From contig CAZVJA010000104.1 of the NCBI GenBank assembly GCA_964626885.1, positions 1-17,656 on the forward strand: a stretch of 17,656 nt of DNA, written 5' to 3'. Shown here one piece after another: positions 15,219 through 17,656 of the stretch. The notes beneath the pieces are model-generated. The model did no database searches. It worked only from the letters and a program-made list of their open reading frames with translations, and was not told the DNA's origin. How positions within the stretch are numbered: the stretch's first letter is position 1; each line of letters opens with the position of its first letter. The stretch comes from CAZVJA01 sp964626885. GTDB lineage: Bacteria; Planctomycetota; Planctomycetia; Planctomycetales; Planctomycetaceae. The translations under genes and the position numbers were made by a program.

Positions 15219-15236
15219 CCGACGACAAGTCGTCGG
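15219..15236. repeat. 8-bp palindrome with AA loop
   Basis: CCGACGAC (15219-15226) and GTCGTCGG (15229-15236) form a perfect inverted repeat around AA. It lies in the gene-free stretch, followed by CTTGGGACGAGG. It may be part of a dispersed repeat. No regulatory role can be assigned. Confidence 0.5.
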
Positions 15237-15286
15237 CTTGGGACGAGGCGAGTTCCCAACATCCGCCTCTTTCCGTCCTCCATCCT

Positions 15287-15318
15287 CGGGCTTCAGCCGG
15301 TCAGGCTTCGGGCTTCAG
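15287..15318 (+). repeat. Direct repeat of CGGGCTTCAG
   Basis: The decamer CGGGCTTCAG occurs at 15287-15296 and 15309-15318, 22 bases apart start to start, within the C/T-rich tract. It is a minor local duplication. Confidence 0.4.
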
Positions 15319-15372
15319 GAACAGCCGTCTTTCTCTCCTTCCATCTTCCATCCTCCCTCTTCATCCGCCCCT

Positions 15373-16659
15373 TCACACCTCCGGCAGTTCGTACCCCTTG
15401 CGGTATTCGCGGCCGAGAAGTGCGGTTGCGTCTTTATCGTTGGTGAAGGTTTCGGTGGCGGCGTCGAACTCCAGCCGCTTGCCGGTGCGGTAGGCGATAT
15501 TCGCCAGGTGCGGCAGCATGGCCGAATAGTGCCCTTCCTCGATGTCGGCGATGAGGTCCTCCGACCGCCGGCTCTTCACGCAGTCGATGAAGTTCTGGTA
15601 ATGGCGGTGCGAATCGTCCCACTTGGCGTCCTTCGACGGGCCCCGTTCCCCCTTGAAGAAGACGCGATAGCCATCCCGGTCGACCATCAGGAAGCCTTTC
15701 TCGCCATAGAAGATGTTGTCGTTATCGACCCGGTGCCCCTGCATGCGGTAGGGAGTGAAGTCGCGCTGCTCGTACACGTAGAGCAGGTCGTCGTACTCCC
15801 AGGTGACGACCATCGTGTCGGGAGTTTCCTGGGCGTCCCCTTTCGAGCCGAGCTTCGCGGCGCTGCACGAGACCGCCTTCGGAGCCTTGAGCCCGAGCGC
15901 CCACCGACCCAGATCGATCTGGTGCACGCCGTCGTTGCCGATGTCGCCGGTGCCGTAATCCCACATCCAATGCCACGCACTGTGAAAGCGGTTGCGATTG
16001 AAAGGGCGCTCCTTGGCCGGGCCGAGCCAAAGATCGTAATTCACTCCTGCCGGCACTGGCTCGTCGGGTTGTGCGGGATGCAGCCCGCGGCGCTGGTTGT
16101 TGATCGCCTTGACCATCATCACCTTGCCAATGACGCCGTCGTGCAGCAGCTTCCACGCTTCTTCGTAATGCGGGGCGGATCGCAGGTTCGTGCCATGCTG
16201 GACGATGCGGTTGTATTTGCGGGCCGCTTTCACCGCCAAGCGCCCTTCGTTGATGTTATGCGACGCCGGCTTTTCGACGTACACGTCCTTCCCCGCCACG
16301 CAGGAATGAATCGTGATTGGGGCATGCCAGTGGTCGGGAGTCGCGACAGCCAGCGCGTCGACATCCTTGCGATCGAGCAGAGTGCGGAAATCGACAACGT
16401 ATTCCGGCCTCTTGCCGGTCTGCTTTTCGATTTCTTCACGGAGCGGCCCCGCGCGGTTCTCATCGACATCGCAGATGGCGATCACCTGCGCATCGGGGAG
16501 CGCCGCGAAATGCTTCGCCAGCGACGCGCCGCGCCCGCAGCCGAGCACTGCGACGTTCACCTTCTCGTTCGCGGCGGCGTAGGCCGATCGCCCCATGGCA
16601 ACGGTCCCTGCCGCCAGTGCGGCGGTTCCCAGAAACTCCCGGCGATTGATCGATGGCAT
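15373..16659 (-). CDS. Tat-exported Gfo/Idh/MocA-family oxidoreductase
   Basis: This 428-residue protein opens with a twin-arginine signal (NRREFLGTAALAAGT, residues 5-19) and a likely cleavage site after AYA (about residue 28). The Rossmann loop VLGCGRGA follows at 38-45, then the family blocks VATPDHWHAPI (105-115) and VEKPASHN (128-135). A C-terminal substrate domain contains a DIGNDGVHQIDLGRW segment with the H-x-x-D pair used for substrate handling. The family uses NAD(P) to oxidise or reduce sugars and related polyols, and such exported members are very numerous in planctomycetes. The substrate is unknown. I chose the ATG at 16659 because GGAGG lies 8 bases upstream; an ATG five codons earlier contains that site. 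The flanking gaps suggest a single-gene unit. Confidence 0.9.
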   Translation of the reverse strand: MPSINRREFLGTAALAAGTVAMGRSAYAAANEKVNVAVLGCGRGASLAKHFAALPDAQVIAICDVDENRAGPLREEIEKQTGKRPEYVVDFRTLLDRKDVDALAVATPDHWHAPITIHSCVAGKDVYVEKPASHNINEGRLAVKAARKYNRIVQHGTNLRSAPHYEEAWKLLHDGVIGKVMMVKAINNQRRGLHPAQPDEPVPAGVNYDLWLGPAKERPFNRNRFHSAWHWMWDYGTGDIGNDGVHQIDLGRWALGLKAPKAVSCSAAKLGSKGDAQETPDTMVVTWEYDDLLYVYEQRDFTPYRMQGHRVDNDNIFYGEKGFLMVDRDGYRVFFKGERGPSKDAKWDDSHRHYQNFIDCVKSRRSEDLIADIEEGHYSAMLPHLANIAYRTGKRLEFDAATETFTNDKDATALLGREYRKGYELPEV

Positions 16660-16687
16660 GCGTTCGTCCTCCATTTGATTCCGGTCT

Positions 16688-16713
16688 GGGAGGGCGAAGC
16701 TCCCGCCGAGCCG
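16688..16713 (+). repeat. 26-bp repeat, left copy
   Basis: This copy opens with GGGAGGGCGAAG followed by CTCCCGCCGAGCCG. It matches the reverse complement of 16852-16877 at 22 of 26 positions, including the first 12 without mismatch. It contains its own small dyad (GGGAG/CTCCC). Similar words are, from memory, common between planctomycete genes. Confidence 0.6.
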
Positions 16714-16779
16714 CTGGGTTCGAGAGTCGGTGGTCACCGTCGACGGTTCTGTCGTGCGTTGAGCGCTGTATCCGATTCG

Positions 16780-16802
16780 CACTGGCAGGCAAGCCGCCAG
16801 TG
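16780..16802. repeat. Hairpin CACTGGC/GCCAGTG
   Basis: CACTGGC (16780-16786) and GCCAGTG (16796-16802) are a perfect 7-bp inverted repeat around a 9-base loop. It lies midway between the two 26-bp repeat copies. There is no T-run for a terminator. Confidence 0.55.
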
Positions 16803-16851
16803 GCACCCCGGAAACGCTTTCCCGCCCGACGGGCGGTGACGCAACTCCGGT

Positions 16852-16877
16852 CGGCTAAGCAGGATCTTCGCCCTCCC
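16852..16877 (-). repeat. 26-bp repeat, right copy (inverted)
   Basis: Read on the - strand this begins GGGAGGGCGAAG and continues ATCCTGCTTAGCCG. It is identical to the left copy over the first 12 bases and 22 of 26 overall. The two copies point towards each other and bound a 190-bp segment. No flanking target-site duplication is visible. Confidence 0.6.
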
Positions 16878-16935
16878 GCCAAGCCGTCGCCGCGTGGACT
16901 TATGCTACCGCGACTGGCAATGCATTAGCAACGAT

Positions 16936-16952
16936 TGATCGATTTTCGATCA
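16936..16952. repeat. 7-bp dyad TGATCGA/TCGATCA
   Basis: A perfect inverted repeat with a TTT loop lies 65 bases beyond the stop of the right-edge membrane protein gene. It is A/T-richer than its surroundings. No T-run follows on either strand, so a protein-binding site or a weak hairpin is as likely as a terminator. Confidence 0.35.
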
Positions 16953-17017
16953 TCACATCGATCCGAGAGTTCCTTCACCATGCTCCATCCACCCTCGGCC
17001 AACTTTTGACGGGAGAA

Positions 17018-17656
17018 TCAATCCCTGCCGATCGGCGTGTCCGTGGCGATTGCGATCAGGAATACCGCCAGCACGAACATCACACAAGCAATGTTCGTTG
17101 TGCGTCGAGGGCGAGTCTGTGTGTCAGCGAACCACAGCACCCACCAAGCGAGGAGTAGTACAACGAACAGCCGATCTGGACCGACGAACGACGTGAAATA
17201 CCTAAGCCGAATCACTTCGAGTGCAAACAAAGCATAGTAGGTGCCGAGCGCGTGCAATCCGAAAATAACCGTCATGCAAGCCTTCGGCGAACTGGCCCAG
17301 TCGGGTGCATTCCAAAGCCTTGGAAAGTAGGCGACATCCGACAGCATCTCCTCGCCGCACAGGTGTCCCGCGATCAGGTCCACACAAACGACAATGAACA
17401 TGAACAATCCGATTCCCAGACCGAAGATGGCCGAATCAAGATAACCGTTCACCGAGATTAGCCAAGTATGGTACGACATAAAGCGTTCAGCGATTCTCAC
17501 AGTGAGCTGGCGCAACGCAAATCCGAGCACGAAATACAACGCACCCATCGCCGCCGCGACGGTAAGTGCACTAAAGACATCAGCAGTGCAAATGCTCGGC
17601 AGCGACGGTGCTTCGGCGTGCGCCTCTGCTTGCAAAGGAGTTGCTTGCCGTGTCTC
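17018..17656 (-). CDS. Multi-span membrane protein, partial (5' end beyond the window)
   Basis: The stop lies at 17018 and the frame stays open to the right edge (212 codons visible). The only candidate start near the edge is a TTG at 17635, so the true start is probably outside the window. Numbered from that TTG, about five hydrophobic spans are predicted: near 22-42, 66-90 (GLGIGLFMFIVVCVDLIAG), 119-143, 154-170 (FVVLLLAWWVLWFA) and 183-198. Between spans 2 and 3 is a polar loop (CGEEMLSDVAYFPRLW). No family motif or catalytic residue set is recognised. Confidence 0.6.
   Translation of the reverse strand, partial: ETRQATPLQAEAHAEAPSLPSICTADVFSALTVAAAMGALYFVLGFALRQLTVRIAERFMSYHTWLISVNGYLDSAIFGLGIGLFMFIVVCVDLIAGHLCGEEMLSDVAYFPRLWNAPDWASSPKACMTVIFGLHALGTYYALFALEVIRLRYFTSFVGPDRLFVVLLLAWWVLWFADTQTRPRRTTNIACVMFVLAVFLIAIATDTPIGRD

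Larger units (their letters stand above)
14926..15372. other. 447-bp gene-free stretch with hairpins and a pyrimidine-rich tract
   Basis: No convincing gene is seen. Open frames here give low-quality translations and extend antisense into the oxidoreductase. The stretch holds a perfect 9-bp-stem hairpin (15089-15111), an 8-bp-stem palindrome (15219-15236), a weaker pair CAACTG/CAGTTG (15185-15202), a duplicated decamer (15287-15318), and a C/T-rich tract from about 15260 to 15372. Such mosaics recall dispersed intergenic repeats of planctomycete genomes. Confidence 0.6.
16660..17017. other. 358-bp gene-free stretch carrying inverted repeats
   Basis: No gene is supported. The stretch contains two inverted copies of a 26-bp sequence (16688-16713 and 16852-16877), a hairpin at 16780-16802, a short GC hairpin (CCGCCC/GGGCGG, 16822-16836), and a perfect 7-bp dyad at 16936-16952. 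The remaining about 65 bases before the next stop codon show nothing I recognise. Confidence 0.6.

Noticed and set aside
14947..16839. 630-codon + strand frame opposite the Gfo/Idh/MocA oxidoreductase
   Set aside because: The - strand product has a Tat signal, Rossmann loop and EKP motif; the + frame is a GC-driven shadow.

Overview
The window looks like a chromosomal segment of a high-GC planctomycete (Planctomycetota). This is inferred from gene content: a PadR regulator followed by an HAAS-type membrane protein, a Tat-exported Gfo/Idh/MocA oxidoreductase, a tandem pair of small amidohydrolase-like proteins, weak or absent Shine-Dalgarno sites at many genes, and intergenic stretches made of short GC-rich hairpins. 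There are no rRNA, tRNA, CRISPR, transposase or phage genes.

Region 1 (291-7273, + strand) is the most interesting part: seven tightly packed genes that read as one operon. They encode an S-adenosylmethionine decarboxylase-like protein, a zinc-ribbon/DUF4178 protein with two C-terminal membrane segments, a 53-residue single-span protein, a DUF350 membrane protein, an aminopropyltransferase (spermidine synthase domain) fused to a multi-span membrane domain, a Tat-exported FAD amine-oxidase-like protein, and a ten-span membrane protein with histidines inside its predicted helices. Two neighbours can make and use decarboxylated AdoMet, and the rest are membrane or exported proteins. The operon therefore looks like a membrane-sited polyamine (or aminopropyl-modification) system rather than housekeeping polyamine synthesis. 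The last two genes are candidates for oxidising or further modifying the product.

Region 2 (about 7311-9444, + strand) is a PadR regulator with a promoter overlapped by two inverted repeats, followed by a GTG-started HAAS-type membrane protein with a glycine-rich insert.

Region 3 (9478-12536, - strand) is cutA, then recJ, then pcm. recJ and pcm overlap by 4 bp. A short open frame of uncertain status lies between cutA and recJ.

Region 4 (12694-14246, + strand) is two overlapping amidohydrolase-2-type genes. The first keeps every metal and catalytic position; the second has lost nearly all of them and is probably a pseudo-enzyme partner. A 222-residue unknown protein on the - strand converges on them.

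Region 5 (14926-17656) holds a hairpin-rich 447-bp gap, the Gfo/Idh/MocA oxidoreductase (- strand), a 358-bp gap with two inverted copies of a 26-bp repeat around further hairpins, and a multi-span membrane protein that runs off the right edge.

All calls come from reading the sequence. No database search was possible, and family names rest on recognised motifs.
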